Shown here in pieces: positions 52,367-60,367 of a stretch of DNA of 64,000 nucleotides. This stretch comes from Martelella mediterranea. Its GTDB lineage: Bacteria > Pseudomonadota > Alphaproteobacteria > Rhizobiales > Rhizobiaceae. A program made the translations under genes and the position numbers. The stretch covers positions 1 through 64,000 of the forward strand of contig NZ_JAINWJ010000029.1 of NCBI RefSeq assembly GCF_021021415.1. Direction: 5' to 3'. The notes under the pieces were generated by a model. That model was not told where the DNA came from and did not search any database. It was given only the letters and a program-made list of their open reading frames with translations. How positions within the stretch are numbered: position 1 is the stretch's first letter; every line of letters begins with the position of its first letter.

Positions 52367-53433
52367 GCGGTTTTCCTCCTGCTTTTCTTTGAGCGGGCGA
52401 CAAGGGCGGCGAAAAGCGCGCGGATCTGCTGTTGCGGAAGATCCATGCCGATGAGGACGATCCGCGTGCCGCGTTCCTCACCCGGCCATTGCGGCAGGCG
52501 CACGGTCGGGTCCATCCTGTGCTGCACGGCGTGGATCACCATTGGCCTTTCGGGATCGTCGTTGAGCGCAACCAGCCCCTTCATGCGGATGAGGCCGCGG
52601 TTTTGCGGGCTGACGAGAACGCCCAGCAGAATGCCGATCGCATCCGGGTCCAGCGGCGTCTCGCTCGTCAGGTAAAACGCCTCGATCTCGTCGCCATGGC
52701 GATTGGGGTCGTGGTTGTGTTCCGGGTGAGGGGAGAGCCGTTCCATCGCCAGCCAGCCATTGACGTCGTCTGCCTTGTGCGACACCGAGTAGGGCGCGGC
52801 GCCGAACAGCGAGACGAGGTCGAAGCCCGGCGCATGCCGGTCATGAAAGCGCGCTGCCGGATTGAGCACCGCCAGTTCCTGCGCCCAGTTTCGTTTTTCC
52901 TCGGCGATATCGGTTTTCGTCAGGATCACCTCATCGGCAAAGGCAAGTTGTTTCCAGCCCTCGATGAAGCTTGCAAGCGTTGCGCGCCCGTCAATCGTAT
53001 CAAAGGCGGTGATGACGCCTTGCAGATAGAAGTGACGCGCAATGGCGTGGTCGCGCAGCGCAGTCGCCGGCGCGCCGCCCGGGATGAGACTGTTGATGAT
53101 CGGGGCGGGATCGGCAAGTCCGGTCGTTTCGATGACCACCCGGCTGATCGGGCCGATTGCGCCTTTCATCCGGGCCTCGTGCAATTCGTGAAGCGAGGTG
53201 CGAATATCGCTGGTGGCGGAGCAGCAGAGACAGCCGGTCGTGGTGCGAAGGTAGCGTTCCGAGCCGGTGCGGACCAGATCGTGATCGATGGCGATGGAGC
53301 CGAACTCGTTGATGATCACGGCCGTGTCGGCCATGCGCGGATCGTTGACCAGTGCATTGATCAGCGTCGTCTTGCCGGAACCGAGAAAGCCGGTCAGCAG
53401 CGTTACCGCAACAGGGTCGTAGAACTGCTTCAA
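52363..53433 (-). CDS. COG0523 (CobW-like) metal GTPase/zinc chaperone
   Basis: A 356-aa G3E GTPase. Walker A GFLGSGKTT (residues 14-22), the metal motif C-x-C-C in TTTGCLCCSAT, switch segment ETTGLADPAP and the base-recognition motif TKTD are visible. A His-rich insert SPHPEHNHDPNRHGDE precedes the CobW_C domain. The start is TTG at 53433, nine bases after AAGGAG; no ATG is suitably placed. Zur-regulated COG0523 proteins move zinc to client enzymes under zinc limitation; the adjacent AztD-ZinT gene and Zur-like boxes support that subgroup. Cobalamin involvement is unlikely because no cob genes are near. Confidence 0.87.
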   Translation of the reverse strand: MKQFYDPVAVTLLTGFLGSGKTTLINALVNDPRMADTAVIINEFGSIAIDHDLVRTGSERYLRTTTGCLCCSATSDIRTSLHELHEARMKGAIGPISRVVIETTGLADPAPIINSLIPGGAPATALRDHAIARHFYLQGVITAFDTIDGRATLASFIEGWKQLAFADEVILTKTDIAEEKRNWAQELAVLNPAARFHDRHAPGFDLVSLFGAAPYSVSHKADDVNGWLAMERLSPHPEHNHDPNRHGDEIEAFYLTSETPLDPDAIGILLGVLVSPQNRGLIRMKGLVALNDDPERPMVIHAVQHRMDPTVRLPQWPGEERGTRIVLIGMDLPQQQIRALFAALVARSKKSRRKTA

Positions 53434-53533
53434 TCCATTACTCCTTGCAGCGGAGTGTGAGGTCCGGCTTGCCGACAAACCGCTGCGCCCGGCCATGTCG
53501 GCCGAGCGCTTGTTTCTGCCTTTCACACACGGC

Positions 53534-55333
53534 TCAATGCGCGAGCATTTCGTCGACGATCTGGTCGGCGTTGAGCGATGACGGGTAATAGGTCGGCCAG
53601 TTGGTGAGCTCTTCCAGCAAGGCCGCGCGGTCGTCGCCCCAGTAGAGGTGATAGTGATCGGCGTCGGCCGGTGCGATCCGGTGGTCGGAGAACTGGATGA
53701 ACTGCGGCGCGGCTTCGTCGCCGCCGGCCTTTTCGAAGATGAAGCGGACGCCCCTGTTACCCTTGGCATAGGTCAGGATTTCATAGCCGTCGCTTTCGTA
53801 GCGGCCTTCAACGGCCGCGCTATCCCTATAAAAGGTGACCATGTCGCCGTCGATGGTGATGCGCCCGACATCGGTCTTGTAGCCGGTGTCGTAATAGGCC
53901 TTGTATTCTTCGGCGGTCATGCTGCCGGTCTCGGCCTTGTGCTCCATTACCGGGTCGAGCGTGCCGTCCTGAAGATAGGGATAGACCGACTGCCAGTCGC
54001 CTTCCCAGTCGGAAAGCGGACGGTCCGCGATCTGGCTGTCCTCGAAATAGCCCTTGTAGATCTGCGGATCGCCATGATCGTGGGCATGCGCTTCGTGGGC
54101 ATGGGCGTGATCATCGTGCTCGCCTTCATGCATCATGCCGCTGCCGCCGGCAACGGCGATGTTGTAGGGCATGCCGCCGACGTCGATCGTACCGACTTCC
54201 GTCAGGTCCTCCTTGGCGATGCGGCGGACGAGACCGGCATTCGGGTCGCTCATCACGATTTCATCGCCGGCCATGGCGATGCGCGGACGCGGGTCGTTCC
54301 AGTGACCGTCCATCGAATAGGGCTCGGTGACCTTGGCGCTTGTCGTGAGGCTACCGGCCAGAATGTCGATCTGGTGCAGGCTGCCGTCTTCGGTAAGGAC
54401 ATAGCCGAAGCGCGCATTGGCCGGATCGAGCGCGAAGTCGACGCGGCGGAAGGGCAGCTCGATATAGCTGAAATGCGGTTCGCCGGCCGGGTCGATGACG
54501 ACGAGGCCATCCTTGCCGTAATTGCCGAGAAACACCTGCATGCTTTTCGCGCCAAGCAGGGTGCCCGTGGTCTCGCCTTCCGGAAGATCGTCGGGGTAAG
54601 TGAGCATCTCGAAGACGGGGCCGTCTTCGCCCGGGGTTACGGTCAGCACGCCTTCCTGGCAACCGGCGGCAAGAAAGGCGCCGGAGAAAGCTTCGCCGTG
54701 AATGCCGGTGCAGGTGGCGACATCGCCGGTCGGCTCGCCGTCTTCGGTGACGGCGCGCAGGCCGATGCGGGTGCCGTCGACCGGCGTATCGGTGGCGACG
54801 GTCGTGACCCAGTACTGGCCGACGGGGGCGGCAAAACCGTGATGGGCGCGGTCCTGTTTCAGTTCGCTGGTTTCAATCTCGCCATGGGAGAGTTCATGGG
54901 CATCGACGATTGCGGCATAGCCGCCCTTGTCGAAATTGATGACGACCTTGCCGTCATGATCGATGAGATGGAACGGGCGCGGGCCGGTGAGGCTGCCCTC
55001 GATGGCGCCCGGCTCTTCAATGTCGATATCGGTGTGATCGCCATGGGAATGCAGCGAGATTCCGCTGTCGATGAAGTGAACCGCATCGCTGTCCGACTGC
55101 ACGGCGACAATGGCCGCGCCGTCATCGACCGCGTAGAGCTTGTTCTGGCCGGCGGTGTCGAAGGACCAGCGATGGTCGGGTTCGGCAAGGTCGAAGGCCG
55201 TGACCTTGGCGTCAGCATGGTCCCCGACGAAAACCCTGTAGAGGGTGACGCTGTCCTCGTGGTCCTCGGCGAAGGCCGCCGATGCACCGAGCGAAATCGC
55301 GAGTGCGGATGCACCCAGGATCCATTGTTTCAT
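53534..55333 (-). CDS. AztD-type zinc metallochaperone fused to a ZinT domain
   Basis: A 599-aa periplasmic protein; signal peptide ends ASAAFA. Residues about 25-400 form an AztD-like propeller: VTLYRVFVGDHADAKVTAFD, SGISLHSHGDHTDIDIEEPG, TGIHGEAFSGAFLAAGCQEG, QVFLGNYGKDGLVVIDPAGE. A linker at 402-420 has eight His in 19 residues. The last ~175 residues are a complete ZinT domain: LSDWEGDWQSVYPYLQDGTL, GYEILTYAKGNRGVRFIFEK, FIQFSDHRIAP and zinc ligands in ADHYHLYWG (H560, H562), ending NWPTYYPSSLNADQIVDEML. AztD normally feeds zinc to the AztC binding protein; ZinT buffers zinc. The two are usually separate proteins. The start at 55333 has AAGGAG. Confidence 0.9.
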   Translation of the reverse strand: MKQWILGASALAISLGASAAFAEDHEDSVTLYRVFVGDHADAKVTAFDLAEPDHRWSFDTAGQNKLYAVDDGAAIVAVQSDSDAVHFIDSGISLHSHGDHTDIDIEEPGAIEGSLTGPRPFHLIDHDGKVVINFDKGGYAAIVDAHELSHGEIETSELKQDRAHHGFAAPVGQYWVTTVATDTPVDGTRIGLRAVTEDGEPTGDVATCTGIHGEAFSGAFLAAGCQEGVLTVTPGEDGPVFEMLTYPDDLPEGETTGTLLGAKSMQVFLGNYGKDGLVVIDPAGEPHFSYIELPFRRVDFALDPANARFGYVLTEDGSLHQIDILAGSLTTSAKVTEPYSMDGHWNDPRPRIAMAGDEIVMSDPNAGLVRRIAKEDLTEVGTIDVGGMPYNIAVAGGSGMMHEGEHDDHAHAHEAHAHDHGDPQIYKGYFEDSQIADRPLSDWEGDWQSVYPYLQDGTLDPVMEHKAETGSMTAEEYKAYYDTGYKTDVGRITIDGDMVTFYRDSAAVEGRYESDGYEILTYAKGNRGVRFIFEKAGGDEAAPQFIQFSDHRIAPADADHYHLYWGDDRAALLEELTNWPTYYPSSLNADQIVDEMLAH

Positions 55334-55345
55334 ATCCGTCTCTCC

Positions 55346-55363
55346 TTGATGGTATAACATAAC
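55346..55363 (-). promoter_or_regulatory. Candidate Zur box next to the aztD-zinT ribosome site
   Basis: On the minus strand GTTATGTTATACCATCAA matches 15 of 18 positions of the Zur palindrome GTTATGTTATAACATAAC (consensus from memory). It abuts the ribosome site, 12 bases before the start codon, so bound Zur would block transcription or early elongation. Confidence 0.5.
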
Positions 55364-55402
55364 ATCGAACGGCAAGGTTCGGCCTTGCCTTGTTTATTTG
55401 TG

Positions 55403-55645
55403 TCAGCCCTTGTTGATGGCGGCGGCGAGCGTTTCGACTTTGTGTTGCAGCATGTCGAGATAACTCGGCGCGGGACCGTTGGCTGAAGACAACGCATCCG
55501 AATAAAGTGTTCCGGATTTCCGTTCTCTACCGCCGATGACTGCTATCAGGCCGCCCTTGCCGACATCCCCGGTCAGGTCATGCACGGCCGTATGTCGGGC
55601 ATATCCAGGCGCAAGATCGCAAAAGTTCAGGCAAGCCTCGGTCAT
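55403..55645 (-). pseudogene. Chimeric aztA-aztC deletion scar
   Basis: An 80-codon frame. Its first half, MTEACLNFCDLAPGYARHTA then VHDLTGDVGKGGLIAVIGG, is the start of an ABC ATPase of the AztA type and stops just where Walker A (GPNGAGKST) should follow. It then jumps, with no frameshift, to SGTLYSDALSSANGPAPSYL and DMLQHKVETLAAAINKG, the C-terminus of a ZnuA/AztC zinc-binding protein. In the known order aztA-aztB-aztC-aztD, an internal deletion would join exactly these ends. The junction is near 55528. Neither half can function. A TTG nine codons upstream is an alternative start. Confidence 0.75.
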
Positions 55646-55676
55646 CGAAAGCCTCTCACTCCGGTGCGGCAAATAA

Positions 55677-55694
55677 GTAATGTAATATCATTAC
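55677..55694. promoter_or_regulatory. Zur box upstream of the azt remnant
   Basis: GTAATGTAATATCATTAC has perfect GTAATG/CATTAC arms and closely resembles alphaproteobacterial Zur sites (recalled form GTAATGTAATAACATTAC). It lies 31 bases upstream of the remnant's ATG and is the expected promoter operator of the original azt operon. It may still drive aztD-zinT, the GTPase and the copper genes. Confidence 0.7.
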
Positions 55695-55695
55695 G

Positions 55696-55996
55696 ATTAT
55701 CGAAGCGACGATGCGAAGGCAACCGCTTTTTCCGCCTTGTTGAAAACCTGCCTCGGGTTTCAGAGTCGCGCCCGAAAATAGGGGCGCCGGCCGTGTGGAT
55801 TTGCTTCACTGCGGAAATTTCCGCGCACCCTTCCGCATGCCGGCTCCCACGCCGCATCTCTGTCTCGGCCATCGCAGCGTTTCCCGGAGCCGAACACCCG
55901 CTTTTTTAGGCTGCCATCGCTGGGGACATTCATGCCGCCGTCAAGAAAGCCCTGTAGGGTCGATCCTGTAATGCTATTAAATTACGAGGACCTTTC
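55696..55996. other. Divergent intergenic region between azt remnant and phoX
   Basis: About 300 bases. No gene is supported. CTGTAGG at 55952 and CTGTAAT at 55966 are 14 bp apart, which does not match the 11-bp period of a Pho box. The phoX ribosome site GAGGA lies at 55986-55990. Confidence 0.4.
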
Positions 55997-57889
55997 ATGA
56001 CCAAGATACCGCCCATCAAGATGCCCGCCGACGCGTGGGATGAACTCAATTTTCCCCGGCCCGAAGAAAACGATTTTGACCGCGTTGTCGAACGCGCGAT
56101 CTCGCGCCGCGGCTTCCTCGGCGGCGTTGTTGCCTTCGGCTCGGGCGCCGTAGCCATGAGCGCCGGCCTGCTGCCGGGCGGCGCGGCGGAAGCGGCAGCG
56201 CCGCAATCGCGTTTTCCGTTCACGCCGATCGCCGCCCAGACCGATTACGCCTTTCACGTGCCCGAAGGCTATAAAGCCAGGGTTCTGGTGAGCTGGGGCG
56301 ATCCGCTTTATGACGGCGTGGCCGAATTCAACCACGAGACCGGCGGCTCGGTCGAGGAATCTGACAAGGTCTTCGGTGAAAACACCGATGGCATGGAAAC
56401 CTTCGAGATCGGTGGTCACCAGATTCTCGCGGTCAACAACGAATATGTGAACAGCGATATCAATCTGCCGCACACCGAAGACGGCGTGCCGCAGAGCGCG
56501 GCCGATGTTCTGAAGCTGCAGAACCTGCAGGGCGTGACCGTGGTCGAGATCGCGGAAGGCGCGGACGGCTGGTCCGTGGTGCGTTCCAGCCCCTTCAACC
56601 GCCGCCTGCACCACAATGCGCCGATGGCGATTTCGGGTCCGGCTGCCGGCCATCCCCTGCTGAAAACCGAAGCCGACCCTGATGGTCGCGCCGTCCTCGG
56701 TACGCTCGGCAATTGCGGCGCCGGCAAGACGCCCTGGGGCACCTATCTGACCTGCGAAGAGAACTTCAACGGCTATTTCGGCGCGACCGAAGAGACGAGC
56801 TACAGCGATGACGTCGCCGCCGGCTACGAGCGCTATGGCATGGCTGCCGAAAGCCAGTACGGCTACGAAAAGTTCGATCCGCGCTTCGACACGTCGAAGA
56901 ACCCCAACGAGCCGCACCGCTTCGGCTGGGTGGTCGAGATCGACCCGACCGATCCTGACAGTACGCCGGTCAAGCGCACCGGGCTCGGCCGCTTCAAGCA
57001 TGAAAACGCCGAAGTGACGCTCGCTCCCGATGGCCGCGTCGTGGTCTATCTTGGCGATGACGAGCGCGGCGAATTCCTGTACCGCTTCGTCTCGACCCAT
57101 CCCTATGTCGCCGGCGGCGATACCGATGGCCTGCTCGATGACGGCACGCTCTATGTCGCGAAGTTCAACGACGACCAGACCGGCGAATGGCTGGCGCTGA
57201 CGCCGGAAACCACCGGCATGGAACCCGCCGATATCCTGATCTTCGCCCGTATGGCTGGGTCAAAGGTCGGCGCCACGACCATGGACCGGCCCGAATGGGT
57301 CGCCGTCAACCCCTATGCCGTCGAGGCCTATTGCTGTCTCACCAACAACAAGAACCGCGGCGTCAAGGCCAATGCCGGTGGCGACGCCACCCCGGTCGGC
57401 GGGCCCAACCCGCGCGAGGCCAATAATTACGGCCAGATCGTGCGCTGGTATCCCGATGGCGACGACCATGCCGCCGACACGTTCCGTTGGGACCTGTTCG
57501 TCATGGCCGGCAATCCGGAGGTCCATTCGGACGCCTATGCCGGCTCGTCCAACATCAACAGCGGCAATCTGTTCAACTCGCCCGACGGCATGGCCTTCGA
57601 CACGAGCGGCCTCGTCTGGATCCAGACCGACGGCGAGGACAGCAATGAGGGCGATTTCGCCGGCATGGGCAACAACCAGCAGCTTGCCGGCGATCCGGCA
57701 ACGGGCGAGATCGTGCGCTTCCTGACAGGGCCGCGCGGCGGCGAGATCACCGGCCTTTGCTGGTCCGCCGACCGGCGCACCATGTTCGTCGGCGTCCAGC
57801 ATCCGGGCGGCTCGTGGCCGGCGGAAGAAGGCCTGCCGCGCTCCTCGATCATGGCGATCAAGCGCGACGACAACGGCCTCGTCGGCTGA
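55997..57889 (+). CDS. phoX: PhoX family phosphatase (DUF839), Tat-exported
   Basis: A 630-aa PhoX-type Ca/Fe-dependent alkaline phosphatase or phytase-like enzyme. A Tat signal with SRRGFLGGVVAFGSG starts after a 35-residue extension. Landmarks are AVNNEYVNSD, GTLGNCGAGKTPWGTYLTCE (with the iron-ligand cysteine) followed by ENFNGYF, EPHRFGWVVEIDP, FKHENAEVTLAPDGRVVVYL and SPDGMAFDTSGLVWIQTDGE. Usual family length is 600-700. It releases phosphate from organic esters in the periplasm. No Pho box is convincing upstream. It stands alone, divergent from the zinc block. Confidence 0.9.
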   Translation: MTKIPPIKMPADAWDELNFPRPEENDFDRVVERAISRRGFLGGVVAFGSGAVAMSAGLLPGGAAEAAAPQSRFPFTPIAAQTDYAFHVPEGYKARVLVSWGDPLYDGVAEFNHETGGSVEESDKVFGENTDGMETFEIGGHQILAVNNEYVNSDINLPHTEDGVPQSAADVLKLQNLQGVTVVEIAEGADGWSVVRSSPFNRRLHHNAPMAISGPAAGHPLLKTEADPDGRAVLGTLGNCGAGKTPWGTYLTCEENFNGYFGATEETSYSDDVAAGYERYGMAAESQYGYEKFDPRFDTSKNPNEPHRFGWVVEIDPTDPDSTPVKRTGLGRFKHENAEVTLAPDGRVVVYLGDDERGEFLYRFVSTHPYVAGGDTDGLLDDGTLYVAKFNDDQTGEWLALTPETTGMEPADILIFARMAGSKVGATTMDRPEWVAVNPYAVEAYCCLTNNKNRGVKANAGGDATPVGGPNPREANNYGQIVRWYPDGDDHAADTFRWDLFVMAGNPEVHSDAYAGSSNINSGNLFNSPDGMAFDTSGLVWIQTDGEDSNEGDFAGMGNNQQLAGDPATGEIVRFLTGPRGGEITGLCWSADRRTMFVGVQHPGGSWPAEEGLPRSSIMAIKRDDNGLVG

Positions 57890-58509
57890 CGAGATCGCGG
57901 ACTTGATCTCAAGATGGCATGGCGCGCCAAGCGCCATGCTCATGGCTTCGGCGTGGACCTGCTGCCTTTGTTGCCCGAGCGGCCTTTTCAAAGCAGAGGC
58001 TGTTGCGAAAGCCGGGACGCGCCATCAACGCCGCTGGGTTTTCGGAGCTCCTGGTTGGCCAATCGGTCGGATGGCGGTTCGATGTATCGACTGCACGGAT
58101 GGATATAGGCGACCAGTTCGTTTGGCGCGCCTTTCGGGAGGGCCTGTCCTCACCCGCCGCGCCGGGTTCTCGGCTTGGAATACAAGGCCGATGCCGGCGG
58201 CATGACGAAAGGCATCTGCCGCAACAGCTCGATCTTCGGTGAGCGGGTGCGGTCAAGCTTCTGTTCGTAGCGGGAACGCTTATTCAATCCAAAGTACAAG
58301 CCAGACCGTCGCGTCAATAATGGCGCCGAGTTTCGGGCGTTCACGCGAAACGCCGTCGCGACGGATGTACGGCATGCCGACCGACAGTGCGAATTCATCC
58401 GCATTTCGATGAACGTGGTTATTTTTTCGATGAACCGGCATTCGTTCCCGCGCGGGATGAGCGTAAGTTGGCGGCAATCGACGCGGGGGGAAGGGAAGGG
58501 TGCCCGACC
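57890..58509. other. Gene-poor stretch after phoX
   Basis: A stem GCATGGCGC/GCGCCATGC at 57917-57939 follows phoX and may terminate it, though it lacks a T-run. From about 57940 to 58380 only short frames occur on both strands; a minus-strand one (RSRYEQKLDRTRSPKIELLR, ending near 58150) has no family I recognise. It may hold decayed sequence. The last 120 bases are the leader of the histidine kinase gene. Confidence 0.45.
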
Positions 58510-59613
58510 ATGTTCAGTGATACGGCGCATCTTGATGCCGCGGATGTCAGTGTGGGCAAAAACCCGCAGCTTGGCAGACATGTGCCCATCCTCCGGACAT
58601 TCTGGGGCGCGCAGTGCGCCGTGTGGAGCTTTCTGATCCTGTTTGGCTGGACCGCGCGGCTCATCACCTTCGGCGATGTCTTCGCCGCAACGGCGATGAC
58701 GCTGATCGTGGATCCGATCGCCTTTCTCATGACCGGCGCGGTGCATGTATTTTTCCTGTCGCGTCGCCGCCGGGTTACGTCCATCCCGATCGTCGTCTTC
58801 CTGCTCTGTTTTTCCGTCGTCGGCGGCTTCCTGCTGCACGGCATCGCCGATATCGTGCGCCGTCTGGTGCTCGACGACATGCCTCTTCCGCTCAGCCCGG
58901 CGATGATGACCGTATTCTACACGATCCTGCTTATCGGCTGGTCGCTGATGTATTTCTGGCGCACGGCGCTGCTGGAGGCGCGCTCCGAGCGCCTGCGCGC
59001 CGCCGAGGCGCAGGCAGAGGCCGTCCGGCTGGAAATGGAGCGGCTGCATCTGCAACTTGCCCCGCATTTTCTCTTCAACGCGCTGAATTCGGTCGCCTCG
59101 GAAATTCACGATCGGCCCGACGAGGCGCTGGAGATGGTGCGCCGCATTTCCGCCTATCTGCGCTATTGTCTCGACCACGCCGCCCATTCGCGCTGCCCGC
59201 TCGCCGACGAAGTGGAAGCGATGCGCGCCTATCTGCGCATTCAGGAACTGCGCTTCGAGGAAAGGCTGAGGACGACCGTCACCGTCGATCCCGAAGCCCT
59301 CAACGTGCTGGTGCCGCACATGATCCTTCAGGCGCTGGTGGAAAACGCCGTCAAGCACGGCCTGCGGCATCAGGATGACGCCATTGAGATCGGCGTGACG
59401 GTCCAACGCTTCGACGCGGGCAGTATCGTCATCGAGGTCGTGAACTCGGGAACGCTGCTGCCGGAACGGCCGGACAGACCGGCCATCGGCCTTGCCAATA
59501 CCAGACAGCGTCTTCATCTTCACTATCCGGAGGGCTACGAACTGACGCTGAAACAGGTCGGCGACCGCGTCGTCGCCAGGCTGATGCTGAGGGGGTCCGC
59601 ATGCCGCGTGTAG
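58510..59613 (+). CDS. LytS/YehU-type sensor histidine kinase
   Basis: A 367-aa membrane kinase of the His_kinase (PF06580) group. Four TM helices occupy about residues 30-155 (FWGAQCAVWSFLILFGW; VFFLSRRRRVTSIPIVVFLL; AMMTVFYTILLIGWSLMYFW). A short coiled coil leads to the phospho-acceptor H186 in QLAPHFLFNALNSVA, and the ATPase N box is LVENAVKHGLRH with GLANTRQRLHLHY near the end. No separate extracellular sensor is present, so the signal is probably membrane-embedded. The start at 58510 has GGGAAGGG upstream; a GTG-initiated frame 41 codons earlier is possible. It overlaps the LytTR regulator by 13 bp. Confidence 0.88.
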   Translation: MFSDTAHLDAADVSVGKNPQLGRHVPILRTFWGAQCAVWSFLILFGWTARLITFGDVFAATAMTLIVDPIAFLMTGAVHVFFLSRRRRVTSIPIVVFLLCFSVVGGFLLHGIADIVRRLVLDDMPLPLSPAMMTVFYTILLIGWSLMYFWRTALLEARSERLRAAEAQAEAVRLEMERLHLQLAPHFLFNALNSVASEIHDRPDEALEMVRRISAYLRYCLDHAAHSRCPLADEVEAMRAYLRIQELRFEERLRTTVTVDPEALNVLVPHMILQALVENAVKHGLRHQDDAIEIGVTVQRFDAGSIVIEVVNSGTLLPERPDRPAIGLANTRQRLHLHYPEGYELTLKQVGDRVVARLMLRGSACRV

Positions 59614-60323
59614 TTCTCATCGATGACGAACCGCCGGCCCGGCGCGGCCTCACGCGCATGCTCGCCGCCTTCGATGATATCGACATCGTCGGCGAGGCCG
59701 GTACGATCGACCAGGCGCGCGACCTCGTCGCCACGCTGCGCCCTGATGCGGTGTTTCTGGATATCGAGCTGTCGAGCGGCAAGGGCTTCGACATCATCAC
59801 CGACTTGTCGCCCGATACCGCGGTGATCGTCGTGACGGCCTACAGTCTTTATGCAATCGATGCGTTCGACGTGGCTGCGCTCGACTTTCTGGTGAAACCG
59901 GTTGACCCGGACCGGCTGGAAACAGCGGTCAACCGACTCAGGGAACGCCTTGCCCAGCAGCAGCCGGCAGGCGCCGTCAAAACCCGGCCGCCGGCGCGCA
60001 TTCTGCTGAAATCGATGATGTCGTCGGTGATGGTGTCGGTCAATACGATCACGCTGCTGCAGGCCGAGGCGGATTTTACCCGCGTACATCTCGATAGCGA
60101 CCAGACCTATCTCGCCGGCGGCCTGCTCGGCAAGTTCGAGGCCGACCTGCCATCGCCTCCCTTTTGCCGGCTGAGCCGCTCGCTGATCGTCAACCTCGAA
60201 CAGATCCACGCGGTCGAATGGCAGGCCGGCGGGCGAGGCGTTCTGCGTTTCAGTGCGGCCGGTCGTGAAATTCCCCTCGGCCGCTCCGCAACCAGGCGCC
60301 TGCGCCAGCTTCTGGATGACTGA
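59601..60323 (+). CDS. LytTR-family response regulator
   Basis: A 240-aa regulator. Receiver domain with D8-D9, phospho-acceptor Asp54 (VFLDIELSSG) and Lys in LVKPVDPD; LytTR DNA-binding domain from about 135 to 238 (ADFTRVHLDSDQTYLAGGLL; FCRLSRSLIVNLEQIHAVEW; IPLGRSATRRLRQLL). Pair of the kinase encoded immediately upstream. Typical targets are cell-wall, carbon-uptake or virulence genes; no LytTR direct repeats were identified here. Confidence 0.9.
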   Translation: MPRVVLIDDEPPARRGLTRMLAAFDDIDIVGEAGTIDQARDLVATLRPDAVFLDIELSSGKGFDIITDLSPDTAVIVVTAYSLYAIDAFDVAALDFLVKPVDPDRLETAVNRLRERLAQQQPAGAVKTRPPARILLKSMMSSVMVSVNTITLLQAEADFTRVHLDSDQTYLAGGLLGKFEADLPSPPFCRLSRSLIVNLEQIHAVEWQAGGRGVLRFSAAGREIPLGRSATRRLRQLLDD

Positions 60324-60367
60324 GCGTCGGCTGATTGCAGTTACTTGGAGGCAAGCGAAAGTATGCC

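Noticed and set aside
55938-55970. Possible Pho box upstream of phoX
   Set aside because: The CTGTA repeats are 14 bp apart rather than 11, and the intervening bases do not fit the consensus.
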